A DNA stretch of 64,000 bases from Marchantia polymorpha subsp. ruderalis (Eukaryota > Streptophyta > Marchantiopsida > Marchantiales > Marchantiaceae). The notes under the pieces are model-generated. The model made no database searches. It was not told the origin of the DNA and saw only the letters and a program-made list of their open reading frames with translations. The position numbers and the translations under genes are program-made. The DNA lies in the NCBI GenBank assembly GCA_037833965.1, contig AP031356.1:8888501-8952500 (forward strand), in the 5' to 3' direction. Below are positions 11,105-20,378 of the stretch, piece after piece (position 1 is the stretch's first letter; each line of letters opens with the position of its first letter).

Positions 11105-12091
11105 TCTTCGGTTACGCGAGAGGCACCAGCAGTGCGCCCCCAGACAGTAGTCGAGGATGAGCCAGTACGCTTGCTGAAACGGGACTATGCTCCGGATATC
11201 CGCAACGAGGTAACCAACCTGTTGAAGGAAGCGATCCGCACTCAAAAGGACCCACAGCGGCCAGACTTGCCATCCTTCCTTGGGGCGAAGTTGGCAGCCA
11301 CCGTGGAACCTCGCAGAGCGTCGCCGCCGACCCCGGCGACCCAACGCGCCCACTATGACTTGGTCGAAGATCTCGGGAGTCGGAAAGTGAACATCACGTT
11401 CAAGCAGCTCCTGGAGGACAACAAGACGTATCGAAGAATGTTGATGCTTTCGCTACGACGTCCGCGGAAGCCGCGCGCATCCACATCCTCTCAAGTGTAT
11501 CAAGTGGAGAGCGAAGACCAAGGGCCACCAGAGATCGATGTGGAAATAGCAGGGTGTTGTGTACGCAGGGTACCAATCGACTCTGGATCAGGAGTCAACA
11601 TAATGACGGAGGACACCGCGAGAGCCTTGGGGTTCAGTCAATACGAACCCTCGAAGCGTGTGTTGAGATTAGCGGATCAGACGCGGAGAATGCCTGCAGG
11701 TATGCTGCGCAATGTCAAAACAACCATCGGTGGTGCGGACTTTCGGTTGACGTATATCATCCTTCAACCGATGATGAAGCAGGGCTATGGCGTTCTGCTC
11801 GGGCGACCATGGCTATATGGCGCACAAGTCAGATGTGATTGGCGAAGGCATCGCCTTAAGTTTCCCCATCCTTCGGAACCGACCAAGACCATTACGGTGC
11901 CCTGGAATAGGGTCAGACACGAAGGAGAGACCCCATCGACAAGTGCAGGTTACACATCGGGCGGAGACAGTGAGTCGACCGCGCTATCGGATTCCAGTGG
12001 TACCGAATCCGATTATTTCGTGGGATTCATTGCCTGCTGTTCGGTGGGAGAAGAAGACGAGCCGGAAGCTATTCAGCCGGAAGACGAATAG
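11105..12091 (+). CDS. pro: Gag C-terminus and aspartic protease (3' part of gag-pro)
   Basis: This continues the gag frame after the solo LTR. A retroviral-type aspartic protease follows a linker. Its active-site triad Asp-Ser-Gly is at 11579-11587 (PIDSGSGVNIM), and a hydrophobic-Gly-Arg-Pro flap and C-terminal region follows (LLGRPWLYG). This enzyme would cut the Gag-Pro and Gag-Pro-Pol precursors. The frame ends with an acidic tail at TAG 12089-12091. That stop is followed at once by CAATTA, and the frame then stays open through RT and integrase, so it is probably a programmed leaky stop. The open frame extends upstream to 10919, but that part belongs to the inserted LTR. It has no start of its own. 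Confidence 0.88.
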   Translation, partial: SSVTREAPAVRPQTVVEDEPVRLLKRDYAPDIRNEVTNLLKEAIRTQKDPQRPDLPSFLGAKLAATVEPRRASPPTPATQRAHYDLVEDLGSRKVNITFKQLLEDNKTYRRMLMLSLRRPRKPRASTSSQVYQVESEDQGPPEIDVEIAGCCVRRVPIDSGSGVNIMTEDTARALGFSQYEPSKRVLRLADQTRRMPAGMLRNVKTTIGGADFRLTYIILQPMMKQGYGVLLGRPWLYGAQVRCDWRRHRLKFPHPSEPTKTITVPWNRVRHEGETPSTSAGYTSGGDSESTALSDSSGTESDYFVGFIACCSVGEEDEPEAIQPEDE

Positions 12092-12097
12092 CAATTA
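12089..12097 (+). promoter_or_regulatory. Stop-codon readthrough signal UAG CAA UUA
   Basis: TAG is followed directly by CAATTA, which fits the CARYYA rule known from the tobacco mosaic virus replicase readthrough site. The downstream pol frame is the same frame, with no ATG near its start. The identical nonamer is at 41571-41579 in element C, so it is not a chance nonsense mutation in one copy. Confidence 0.8.
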
Positions 12098-14932
12098 ACG
12101 GTGGGACTGGGAAGGAGTGAGACGAGTCACACCGAGGGCATTGTCGACCCTAGTGACTGTCACGAAGTACAACTCAGTCCCGACAAGTGCTTGAAGGTAT
12201 CAAGCACAGTGAGAGGAGACGAGCTAAGGAACGTACAGGCATTCCTTAGCCATTATGTCGACGTCTTCGCCTGGAAGATCGAAGACATGAAGGGGATACC
12301 TGCACGGTATGGGGAACACCGTATCGATTTACTGGACGACTCAGTACCCATACGACAGCGCCAGTATCGCCTCAACCCAAAATACTCCTTGCTAGTTAAG
12401 GAGGAGATAGATAAGTACTTGAGTGCTGGTATTATTTACCCAGTGCTCAGCAGTGAATGGGTGTCGCCGATTGTTATCGTACCCAAGAAGTTGACGGGTA
12501 AGATACGAGTGTGTCAGGATTTCCGGAAGTTGAATGCAGCAACACGCAAGGATCATCACCCGTTGCCGTTCACGGATGCCATTCTAGACCATGTCGCAGG
12601 ACATGAATGCTATAGCTTCCTGGACGGGTTCTCAGGTTACAATCAGGTATCTATCCGGGAACAGGACAAGGATAAAACTACGTTCACAACCGACTGGGGA
12701 ACTTACGCATACCACAAGATGCCCTTCGGTCTGTGCAACGCGCCTGCCACCTTTCAACGGATGATGACCAATATCTTCCAGGAGCAACTGAGGAAGTTCC
12801 TGGAAATATTCATAGATGACTTCTGTGTCTTTGGGAAGCGGTCTGAACACCTAAGTCACTTGAAGCAGACCTTCGATAAATGTAGAGAGAGCAGTTTATC
12901 GCTGCATCCCGAGAAGTGCTTTTTCTTTATGACTAGTGGGATCTTGTTGGGTCATCGGGTCTCGGCAGACGGCATTGCGGTGGACATCGAGAAGGTCAAG
13001 GTTATACTCGAGCTTGAGCCACCCACGAATCTAAGAGAGCTGCGAGCATTCCTGGGTCATGTGGGCTACTACCGAAGATTCATACACCTGTATGCAATAC
13101 TGGCGGCGGACCTGACCAAGTTGTTGAAGAAGGATGAGCCTTATGCCTGGGGTGCGAACCAGCAGTCAGCATTTGAGGCTCTTAAAGCGAAACTCACGAC
13201 TGCTCCCGTGCTAAGGAGTCCAGACTGGACTCGACCATTCCATGTTTACGTTGACACATCTGCATTCGCCATCGGTGTAGTACTGAGTCAAAAGGATGAC
13301 AACAAAAAGGACTACCCGATCTATTTCGCGAGCCGACAGCTGTCTCTAGCAGAGCGGAAGTACACCACAACGGAGAGAGAAGCGTTGGGGATGGTGTACT
13401 CCTGTAAAAAGTTCCGTCACTACCTAATCTGCTACGAGTTTGTGTTCCATGTGGACCACTACGCATTGCAACACCTAGTCAAGAAAGCCGACCTATCCGG
13501 TCGGATCGCCAGGTGGGTGCTGTTGCTACAAGAGTTCACCTACACAGTCCAGACCAGGAAAGGGGTGCACCACGAAAATGCGGATTACTTGTCCCGATTA
13601 TGGACCCAGCCGACAGAGGAGGAATTGGTGGACGATTTTCCAGATGAAGAGTTATTTCAGTTGTCTGCGGGGCATGAGTCCCGCTATGCCGACCTGTATC
13701 GATATCTGCTAACCCTTCAGTGTCCCGTAGGCATGGATTTGGAACAGCGAACTGTCTTTATTCATAAGGCAGGCCCGTACCAACTCCAGCAGGGGGTTTT
13801 GTTCAAAAAGATGGCAGATGAGCGCTTATGCAGATGCCTGGAGGAATCAGAGGTACCAAGAATAGTGAGTGCGATGCATACAGAGGAGGCGGGTGGACAC
13901 TATGCCACCAGGAACACGGTCACAAAGATTCTAAATGCGGGGTATTGGTGGCCGACCATGTTTAAGGATGTTCTCGATTACATCCGCAAGTGCAACAGTT
14001 GCCAGAGGACGGGGAGACCAACGCCTACAACACGCTGGCCCCTGACTCCCATCATGCCTCTAGCACCTTTCGAAAAGTGGGGCATTGACTTTGTAGGGCC
14101 GATACAACCAGTGACTAGAAGCACACGAAGGCGCTACATTCTGGTAGCAACGGACTACGCCACCAAAATGGTGGAGGCCAGGGCCACCAGAAGGGATGAT
14201 GCTGCCACAGTGGCAGCCTTCTTGTTTGAGTCGATTATCACACGCTACGGATGTCCCTTAGAGCTAGTCAGCGACCGGGGCACGCATTTTCTAAATCAGA
14301 TCATCGAAGATCTGACACGGTATTTCCACATCAAGCACCGGAAGACTACTCCATACAATCCCAAGGCGAATGGACTGACGGAGAAGTCCAATGGTCTGCT
14401 GTGTAAAATACTACTCAAGGTCACGGTGAATCACGCTCACGACTGGGATACGAAGCTAGCAGCCGCTCTATGGGCGTACCGGACAGCTGAGAAGATCACG
14501 ACCAAACAGACACCATACTTTCTGGTGTATGGGCAACACCCGATCCTCCCGATCGAGTTTGAAGTACCCACCCAACGAACGTTGGATTTGCAGAGGATGG
14601 GCGCAGAGGAGAGTCAGCTCTACAGGTTACAGGAGGTCACGCTGCTGGATGAGAGGAGACGAGACGCCGAAGATCGCACCAGGAAAATCCAGCTCCGCCG
14701 GAAGGAGAGATACGATAAAAGGATCAAACCTGTACTCCTGCAGGCGGGTGATTTGGCATTGCTCTACGACAGCAGGCATGCCAGATTCCCAGGCAAACTG
14801 CACCTAAGATGGATGGGACCTTACAGGGTTGTCGAAGTCTTCTCGAATGGATCCATCCAACTTGCGGACCTGGCCGGCGATTTGTTAGGCACCCGAGTGA
14901 ACGGGTGGCGGTTGAAGAAATACCACATGTGA
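12092..14932 (+). CDS. pol: Pol: reverse transcriptase, RNase H, integrase
   Basis: This is an intact 946-codon Pol, apparently made by readthrough of the upstream UAG. Positions below count from the GTG at 12101. The reverse transcriptase has catalytic Asp in SFLDGFSG (about 175) and the FIDD pair (239-240), with PFGLCNAPATFQ between them. Ty3-type RNase H follows, with Asp in HVYVDTSAF (385), TTEREALG and HHENADYLSRL (495). The integrase has the zinc motif H593/H600/C631/C634, the catalytic DDE triad in GIDFVGP (663), VSDRGTHF (725) and NGLTEKSN (761), and a C-terminal GPY motif. It ends at WRLKKYHM with no chromodomain. The RNase H-integrase linker, about 90 residues, is too short for a second RNase H. 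All key residues are present, so this copy looks catalytically sound. Confidence 0.93.
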   Translation, partial: QLTVGLGRSETSHTEGIVDPSDCHEVQLSPDKCLKVSSTVRGDELRNVQAFLSHYVDVFAWKIEDMKGIPARYGEHRIDLLDDSVPIRQRQYRLNPKYSLLVKEEIDKYLSAGIIYPVLSSEWVSPIVIVPKKLTGKIRVCQDFRKLNAATRKDHHPLPFTDAILDHVAGHECYSFLDGFSGYNQVSIREQDKDKTTFTTDWGTYAYHKMPFGLCNAPATFQRMMTNIFQEQLRKFLEIFIDDFCVFGKRSEHLSHLKQTFDKCRESSLSLHPEKCFFFMTSGILLGHRVSADGIAVDIEKVKVILELEPPTNLRELRAFLGHVGYYRRFIHLYAILAADLTKLLKKDEPYAWGANQQSAFEALKAKLTTAPVLRSPDWTRPFHVYVDTSAFAIGVVLSQKDDNKKDYPIYFASRQLSLAERKYTTTEREALGMVYSCKKFRHYLICYEFVFHVDHYALQHLVKKADLSGRIARWVLLLQEFTYTVQTRKGVHHENADYLSRLWTQPTEEELVDDFPDEELFQLSAGHESRYADLYRYLLTLQCPVGMDLEQRTVFIHKAGPYQLQQGVLFKKMADERLCRCLEESEVPRIVSAMHTEEAGGHYATRNTVTKILNAGYWWPTMFKDVLDYIRKCNSCQRTGRPTPTTRWPLTPIMPLAPFEKWGIDFVGPIQPVTRSTRRRYILVATDYATKMVEARATRRDDAATVAAFLFESIITRYGCPLELVSDRGTHFLNQIIEDLTRYFHIKHRKTTPYNPKANGLTEKSNGLLCKILLKVTVNHAHDWDTKLAAALWAYRTAEKITTKQTPYFLVYGQHPILPIEFEVPTQRTLDLQRMGAEESQLYRLQEVTLLDERRRDAEDRTRKIQLRRKERYDKRIKPVLLQAGDLALLYDSRHARFPGKLHLRWMGPYRVVEVFSNGSIQLADLAGDLLGTRVNGWRLKKYHM

Positions 14933-14956
14933 GTGTTCGCGTGGGCGCTCACAATT

Positions 14957-14969
14957 GAGGAGGGGAGCA
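14957..14969 (+). promoter_or_regulatory. Polypurine tract of element A
   Basis: GAGGAGGGGAGCA lies directly before the LTR start TGTGGTACC at 14970. Its purine run and position are those of the plus-strand primer. The equivalent tracts are at 23823-23835 and 44439-44451. Confidence 0.85.
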
Positions 14970-16894
14970 TGTGGTACCCCACTTTTGGTAATTTTGAGGA
15001 AATTAAAACATTTTTGGAAAAAACTGTACCCTGGCAGCATTGTAAATAGCCTTCGGTACATCAAAACAGAGTGAATCCGGAAGATCGCGGGGATTCTCGA
15101 GGGATCTTGTAGAATCTAGGATTTGGGGTGCAGCAGTAAGGATGGGCACCACGCTCCCTGCGAGCTCTGCAGTTAGGATCCCTGCGGCGCAAGGCGCAAA
15201 ACCCGCCTTCGGAGGTTGCGTCCGCGGCGGTAGGGAAATCCTTCATAATTAGGTCAACCCTCAGGCGCCTTGACCGAGTTAGGGTCTCGTTGGAAAGAGC
15301 TCGACGCACTGATTCCAACGAGTCCAAGAACGCTTGGAACGGATGAGGACTTAGGGAGTTATCACTATTGGAAGATACGTAGACGTTCGCCTTCGGCGGA
15401 AGGAGTTCGCCACCGGCGGGAATTCCGCCTACGCGGAAGGGGGAATCAAGTTTTGTCCTATGCGCGGACGAAGGAAGTTCGCCTGTGCACAGGCAAAGTA
15501 GGGTTTGGGGAGGCGCGAAGTCCGCCTACGCACAGGCGTTCGCCTGTGCACAGGCGCTTCGGCGTCGGCGGAAAATCCGCCTTGGGCCCTAGAAATGCGC
15601 CTTGTGAGGTAGAAAGTGTACGGCGCCTTCTGCGCCAGCGCGACGCCGCGGACGAGCAAGGAGCCGCCAGAGTAATCAAATCCGTACGGACCATGCGGAC
15701 GGGACGGGTGGATGCGCTCTTGGACGGACGGAGTTGCGGCGGCGGAAGCGCCGACCAAGAGACAAGGAACGGACAGTCTGGACGGAGACGGCTGACCACG
15801 GTCAACGCCTTCCGCGCCAGCGCGACACCGCGGACGGAATTCGCCTGCGCACAGGCGAGCGCCTGTGCACAGGAGGATGAAGTTCCGCGCCGGCGGAGAA
15901 TCCGCCGAGGAGTCTGCCTGCGCACAGGCAGGAGTTGAACTTTTGTCCGACATGCGGACACACGCGTCGAGGCAGAAGGGGATTGGCCGAGGGGCGGTAC
16001 GAACAAGTGTACCGCGCAAGGCGGAAAACTCGCCTTCGGCGCTGCGCTCCCATGTCCGCGGGATAATACGCTCGCGGAGTTCAAATCCGCCAATTCGAGC
16101 GTGAGAGTTTAATCGGCGACGGCGGAGCGTGAAGCCGCGCGTGAGAGCGGAGACCGTTCCAGCGTAGAGCCGGCGCGGCCATCAAGTGAGACGTCCTCCA
16201 CGAGCAAGAGCCGACCATGACCTTCGACCGGGCGGCGGAGAGCGTCCCATTCTTGAATTCGCGATTCCAATCTCTTGTGCGCGCTGCGCGCGTCCATCTG
16301 CTGGCTGCTAAACATTCTCGACGTCGCCGCACAGGGGATTTCTTGGTGATTGAGGGAGAAGTGAGTGCGCGTGATTTGGAATTGAGGGCGATTAGAGTTT
16401 GCCGAGAGAGAAAGGAGCTCGAGCGGTGCGGAAGTAGAATGAGCGGGCGAGCGAACTCCAGGAACGCAATGACGAGACCGGGCAGATTGCGGATGGTGCC
16501 GCTTCGCCTACCACAGAACGGGCTGCGCGCTTTCGAGGAGCGCTTAATAGCAAGAAAGCTCGATTTCTTGCTATGGGGATGGAACTACATCTGTGCGAAC
16601 ATGGTGCGCGAGTGGCTAGAGCCACAGGGACCACCCTCGCGCGGATTGCGTCCGCATGTTGATCGGTGGACAGTCCAAGATTGGGCGCAGGCATTGGGAA
16701 GATGTGCCGGCATGCCAGGGCATCTCCTCTTCGACAGTGAGAGCATCAAGGTGACCAAGCAGGAAGAGGCGCAATTTGTGGAGCTGTTCAAGACCGGGAG
16801 GTCTACCAAGAATGGGTACAGGACCCGTGATTACAAGGATCGATTTCGCCGGACTTTGTCCGCGGCGCTGATGCAATTACTGCAGCCACACCGC
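14970..16894 (+). mobile_element. Start of the 3' LTR of element A (truncated)
   Basis: The family-1 LTR begins at TGTGGTACC right after the polypurine tract and runs 1,925 bases. It breaks off inside the LTR-borne ORF, where an inverted family-2 LTR begins. The first kilobase is GC-rich and dense in short palindromes such as GCCTGTGCACAGGC (for example at 15480-15560). The LTR sequence that resumes at 28720 may be the distal part of this same LTR or of a second copy. Confidence 0.88.
16217..16894 (+). pseudogene. LTR-borne coiled-coil protein, N-terminal fragment
   Basis: This is the start of the family-1 LTR ORF at the Met preceding TFDRA, keeping about 226 codons. It covers the basic leader and the first two thirds of the conserved N-terminal domain (LDFLLWGWN, MVREWL, RTRDYKDRFRR). 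It is cut at the junction with the family-2 LTR. The open frame runs a few codons into that LTR, to 16948, but that tail is not part of the gene. Confidence 0.8.
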
Positions 16895-17760
16895 AGTGTG
16901 GTGGTAAAAAGATCGAACCCACAGGGACAGAGGCAACACACAGAGTAAAAGTGTCACGTTTAACAGACTTTTGTAGAGTTTGAATTCTAGGCGACTGTCA
17001 CTCCCAGAAATACTGCAGTGCTCGACTCGGAGGCTCGACTCGGAGGAGGAACTCAACTCGGAGGATGCTCGGAGGATGCACGGTACAGCGTGGTCACTCA
17101 ACACACACACACACACACCTGAAACTGGCAAAAAGCACAACTCGGAGGTCGGTCAGGACCTCCGCTTCGGATTTCAGGAGGAAAGTGCCTCACAAGTTCA
17201 CTCAGAGGTTCTGCAGGAAGTGCCTCCCACTCCGGCTTTTACTGCCCTTCCGCCAGGAACTAGCGGGGGTACCCGGACTGGACTTCTCACTTCGGAACGA
17301 AGCCTCTACGTACGCCGTGGACGTCACCCTCGACTATCACACAAAACGCAGGGAGTGCAGACCCGACTGAGAACTTACTGAAAACACGATCCAGTAACAC
17401 ACACACAACCTGAATTACAAACCAAGGTTTACACGAAGTAATGAAACTTCACATTGGCATTCAGGGGAAACTTCCCGTAGGAGTACAATCAGGATATGTC
17501 ACTCGAAGGAGTAAGGGGGAACTGTTCAAGTATCTAACTCGCAGCCGGCTCTGAGCATCAGAAATCACCCGCAGGTGCAGATCCGCACTACTCAAGTCTC
17601 TAACCGGGTGCTAGCTCTGAACATTCGGCCGAAGGCCTTCAACTACAACATACGGTAACTTCGCTATGCTGCAGCTTCTCTACGTGGTGCCAGGACCAAA
17701 ATGCACAAACACGTCAAGAAAGTGAGTTCCTGATCTGCACTTCCGAAACTGGAAGAGTCC

Positions 17761-17789
17761 CAAGGCAAAACGCCTTGATCTACTTTATA
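17761..17789 (-). promoter_or_regulatory. Family-2 LTR TATA box and hairpin (reverse)
   Basis: The minus-strand TATAAAGTA is at 17781-17789 and the inverted repeat CAAGGC/GCCTTG at 17761-17777. The stem differs from family 1 at one base pair but is still fully paired. Confidence 0.7.
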
Positions 17790-17822
17790 CTATCAAAAGA
17801 TCCTAACTAGCACTACGCTATC

Positions 17823-20378
17823 CTATCTACCACTCGCAGCATCTGCGCGAAACCAAACTACTCTACTGCACTCAGCAGATCCGGTGCTGCGCCTCCTGTG
17901 CGCCGGACTGCTCCGCTTACTATCTCTACCTTGCCAGTCTTCCGACCGGCTGCGTAACCCCAGGCGTCGGAGCGCTGTGGTGACTTCCGACTGCAAGTGC
18001 GCCATAGTGTCGCGCGCACCCGACAAGAATGTTTCTAATTTTCTCGCCACTCGCCGCCGACTCCGACTGTCACCTTCCGTCAAGGCCGCCGCCCGAAGCT
18101 CGAACTCCCGGAGTGTAACCCTCTCTTGAGCTGCCACCTCCCAATGGGTGTATCCTTTTAGACAACGAGTCACCCGTGCCGCCAACTCTCCTCGTGCCCT
18201 GCAGCTGCTCTCCACCTCTGCCAGCTGCATTTCCAATCCCGCACGTTGTGCCCTCAAATCCGAGCACTCGGATTGCAAGTTGCACAACAACTCCTCATCC
18301 TCCTTGCGGGCTCTTTGACTTTCTTCTAAGGCGCGCGTCTGGCGCGCAAGCTCGGCTGCTAGGACTTTGTTCTGTCTCCGCTCCTCCTGCAATTCCGACT
18401 CGATCTTTGCCCGTATTAGTTCGGCATCCGCCTGACTCTTCGTCGCCGCATCCTCCCTCTGCTGCTGCAAGGCTTGGTATAGCTTCTGGGTGACCGCCAG
18501 GTGTTGTCGGAGGGCGGTGTTCCTATCCACATATACTTGGCACCTAGAGGCCCACCTTGCCACCTTGCTCCTCGTCCTTCGCCTGATTGTCTCCACGTAA
18601 GACTGCGGTTTTAAGGCACTTGCGTATTTGGATGTCTTGCGATCCAGATATCGCAGGAGTGGAACTATCTGCTCGCACAGCACCCCTGTTGGCGTTTTCT
18701 GCACCGAATCCTCTTCTTGCTCTTCCGAGCTCGTCTCATCCTCAGTTTCGAGGATTTCAGTCGCCACCGAATCCCTTGGCGACTCCCTGGAACTGTGGCG
18801 CGCAGCAGCTTCCGCTGCGACTGCTGCTCCACTGCCTGCTAAAATATCCAGGGCAGTGGGAGATCCCACTGCTTGAGCCCCTGTTCCGGCTTGATCTTCG
18901 GTTTGTGAAGGGGTCGACGCCGCAGTGACTTTTGTCACTCTTGATCCGCCCGCTTCTGCTGCCTGTCCTTCCGGCGCAATCTGCGCGGAAGGTGTCCTTG
19001 CTGAAGGTGCGTCCGCCGAAGGCGTCCGCACACTGGTCGTTGGCCCCATCCGTCTCGCAGTCGGCGAATCCGGCTGACTCTCTGTTGTCCGACTCGCAGT
19101 CGGCCGACCAGCAGTTGTCCGACTGGGAGTCGGATACACCCTGCGCGTCTTGACTCCACTTGGCCTGCTTGCTGGTGGCGTTCTTCCAGAAGTGCCTTCC
19201 GCCGAAGACGACCCTCTGAGGATTGTTGGCTCGTCAGCCAAACTCTCTTCTGCTTCCGGCCTGCTGTCTGGTTCAACGCGCCGTTCAGTTGGCCTTCCTT
19301 CCGCTTGTCGACCTTCAGTCATCCGACTCGCAGTCGGCCGGCCGTCAGTCCGTCCATCTCCTCCCGAAGGCCGTGGTGCCTTCTGTGCAGAGGTTTCTGC
19401 CGTCTTCCCTAGAATCTCAGCGATTATCTCTTCCTGTGTGAGATTCCGCCGGGTCGGAGTTCGCCTGGTCTCCTCAGTAACAGTTGGCATTTTGCGTGCC
19501 CTCTGTTTTGGTCGACTGTGAGGCTCGGGGGTGGGCCGACCACGAGTCGGCGCAGCTGGCACTTCCGGCTGCCTGTCCTCAGGTCTCTCATCCCACTTCC
19601 GCTTGCGCGGAATGCGCTCACTTCGACGTTCTTCTGCTGCTCTGGCTGGAGCCGGAGCCGGAGGCGTACTGGCAGGTTCCTCGTCCGGATCCGTGTCTAC
19701 TTCGGCCTCCCTCGAATATCTACCTGGATAAGTCCGGGTCAGCTGCGGAAACCGAGTTTTCTCAGCATTCGTCAAACATCCCATCGCCCGGTAAAACACG
19801 ATTAAGTAAGGCGATAGATGATTGAGCGTTCCTCCCCTCTCTTCTTGCGCATGTTGGCGCGTCACCTTCCACAGGAGCCGTGCCCAATGCACCGGAGCTC
19901 CTGACAGCACTAGCTCCACGAACTCTACCTGCCAACCATGCATGTAAGCGGTCTTGGTCGGCTGCAATATCTGCAGCAATGCCGTCGCGACATTTCTCCG
20001 CAATCGATCCTTGTAATCCCGTGTCCGGAAACCGTTCTTGGGATGTCTAGCCACCTTGAAGAGCTCATTGTAAAAGACTTCTTCCTCCTGGGACACTTTC
20101 ACGCTGTCGGCCTCGAAGAGGAGATCCCCTTCCTCGCCGGCACACCTGCCCAACACCTGCGCCCAATTGCAAATGTCCCATCTCTCTGGGTGTGGGCGAA
20201 ATCCGCGAGAAGGCTTGTGTCTCTCTTGCAGATACTCGCGCACCATCTCCGGACATGTCCAATTCCACCCCCAGAGGAGAAAATCGAGCTTCAGCCTCAA
20301 CAGCACATCTTGAAATGCGCGTAGACCGATCTGCGGCACCCTGAGTGGAGACACTCGCAGCTGGGGAACCTTCGACAT
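17823..20378 (-). CDS. LTR-borne coiled-coil protein, family 2, intact
   Basis: This is an intact 851-codon frame counted from the Met in NAMSKVP (20378). That Met aligns with NAMTRP in family 1, so I prefer it to the in-frame Met at 20468. The product is unknown, but homology to the family-1 ORF is obvious. Shared features are LDFLLWGWN, MVREYL, PSRGFRPH, WAQVLGRCAG, LLFEADSVKV, KNGFRTRDYKDR, GGTLNHLSPYLIVFY and EVDTD over the first 240 residues. A Pro/Arg/Thr-rich middle comes next, then VPLLRYLDRK, a coiled coil (ELARQTRALEESQRARKEDE) and CLKGYTHWEV...LREFELRAA. The middle region diverges most. The gene sits in U3, upstream of the TATA box at 17781-17789. Confidence 0.8.
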   Translation of the reverse strand: MSKVPQLRVSPLRVPQIGLRAFQDVLLRLKLDFLLWGWNWTCPEMVREYLQERHKPSRGFRPHPERWDICNWAQVLGRCAGEEGDLLFEADSVKVSQEEEVFYNELFKVARHPKNGFRTRDYKDRLRRNVATALLQILQPTKTAYMHGWQVEFVELVLSGAPVHWARLLWKVTRQHAQEERGGTLNHLSPYLIVFYRAMGCLTNAEKTRFPQLTRTYPGRYSREAEVDTDPDEEPASTPPAPAPARAAEERRSERIPRKRKWDERPEDRQPEVPAAPTRGRPTPEPHSRPKQRARKMPTVTEETRRTPTRRNLTQEEIIAEILGKTAETSAQKAPRPSGGDGRTDGRPTASRMTEGRQAEGRPTERRVEPDSRPEAEESLADEPTILRGSSSAEGTSGRTPPASRPSGVKTRRVYPTPSRTTAGRPTASRTTESQPDSPTARRMGPTTSVRTPSADAPSARTPSAQIAPEGQAAEAGGSRVTKVTAASTPSQTEDQAGTGAQAVGSPTALDILAGSGAAVAAEAAARHSSRESPRDSVATEILETEDETSSEEQEEDSVQKTPTGVLCEQIVPLLRYLDRKTSKYASALKPQSYVETIRRRTRSKVARWASRCQVYVDRNTALRQHLAVTQKLYQALQQQREDAATKSQADAELIRAKIESELQEERRQNKVLAAELARQTRALEESQRARKEDEELLCNLQSECSDLRAQRAGLEMQLAEVESSCRARGELAARVTRCLKGYTHWEVAAQERVTLREFELRAAALTEGDSRSRRRVARKLETFLSGARDTMAHLQSEVTTALRRLGLRSRSEDWQGRDSKRSSPAHRRRSTGSAECSRVVWFRADAASGR

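Larger units (their letters stand above)
3779..14969 (+). mobile_element. Element A internal region (gag-pro-pol), split by a solo LTR
   Basis: This is the body of a Ty3/Gypsy retrotransposon: PBS, Gag, aspartic protease, in-frame UAG, RT, RNase H, integrase, polypurine tract, then the 3' LTR at 14970. The only break in the coding sequence that I find is the reverse solo LTR at 5713-11099. Its 5-bp duplication (GGAAG at 5708-5712 and 11100-11104) leaves frame and sequence otherwise uninterrupted. The domain order protease-RT-RNase H-integrase, a C-terminal GPY/F motif and no chromodomain place it in the non-chromoviral plant branch. I see no second RNase H, unlike many Tat/Ogre elements. Confidence 0.9.
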
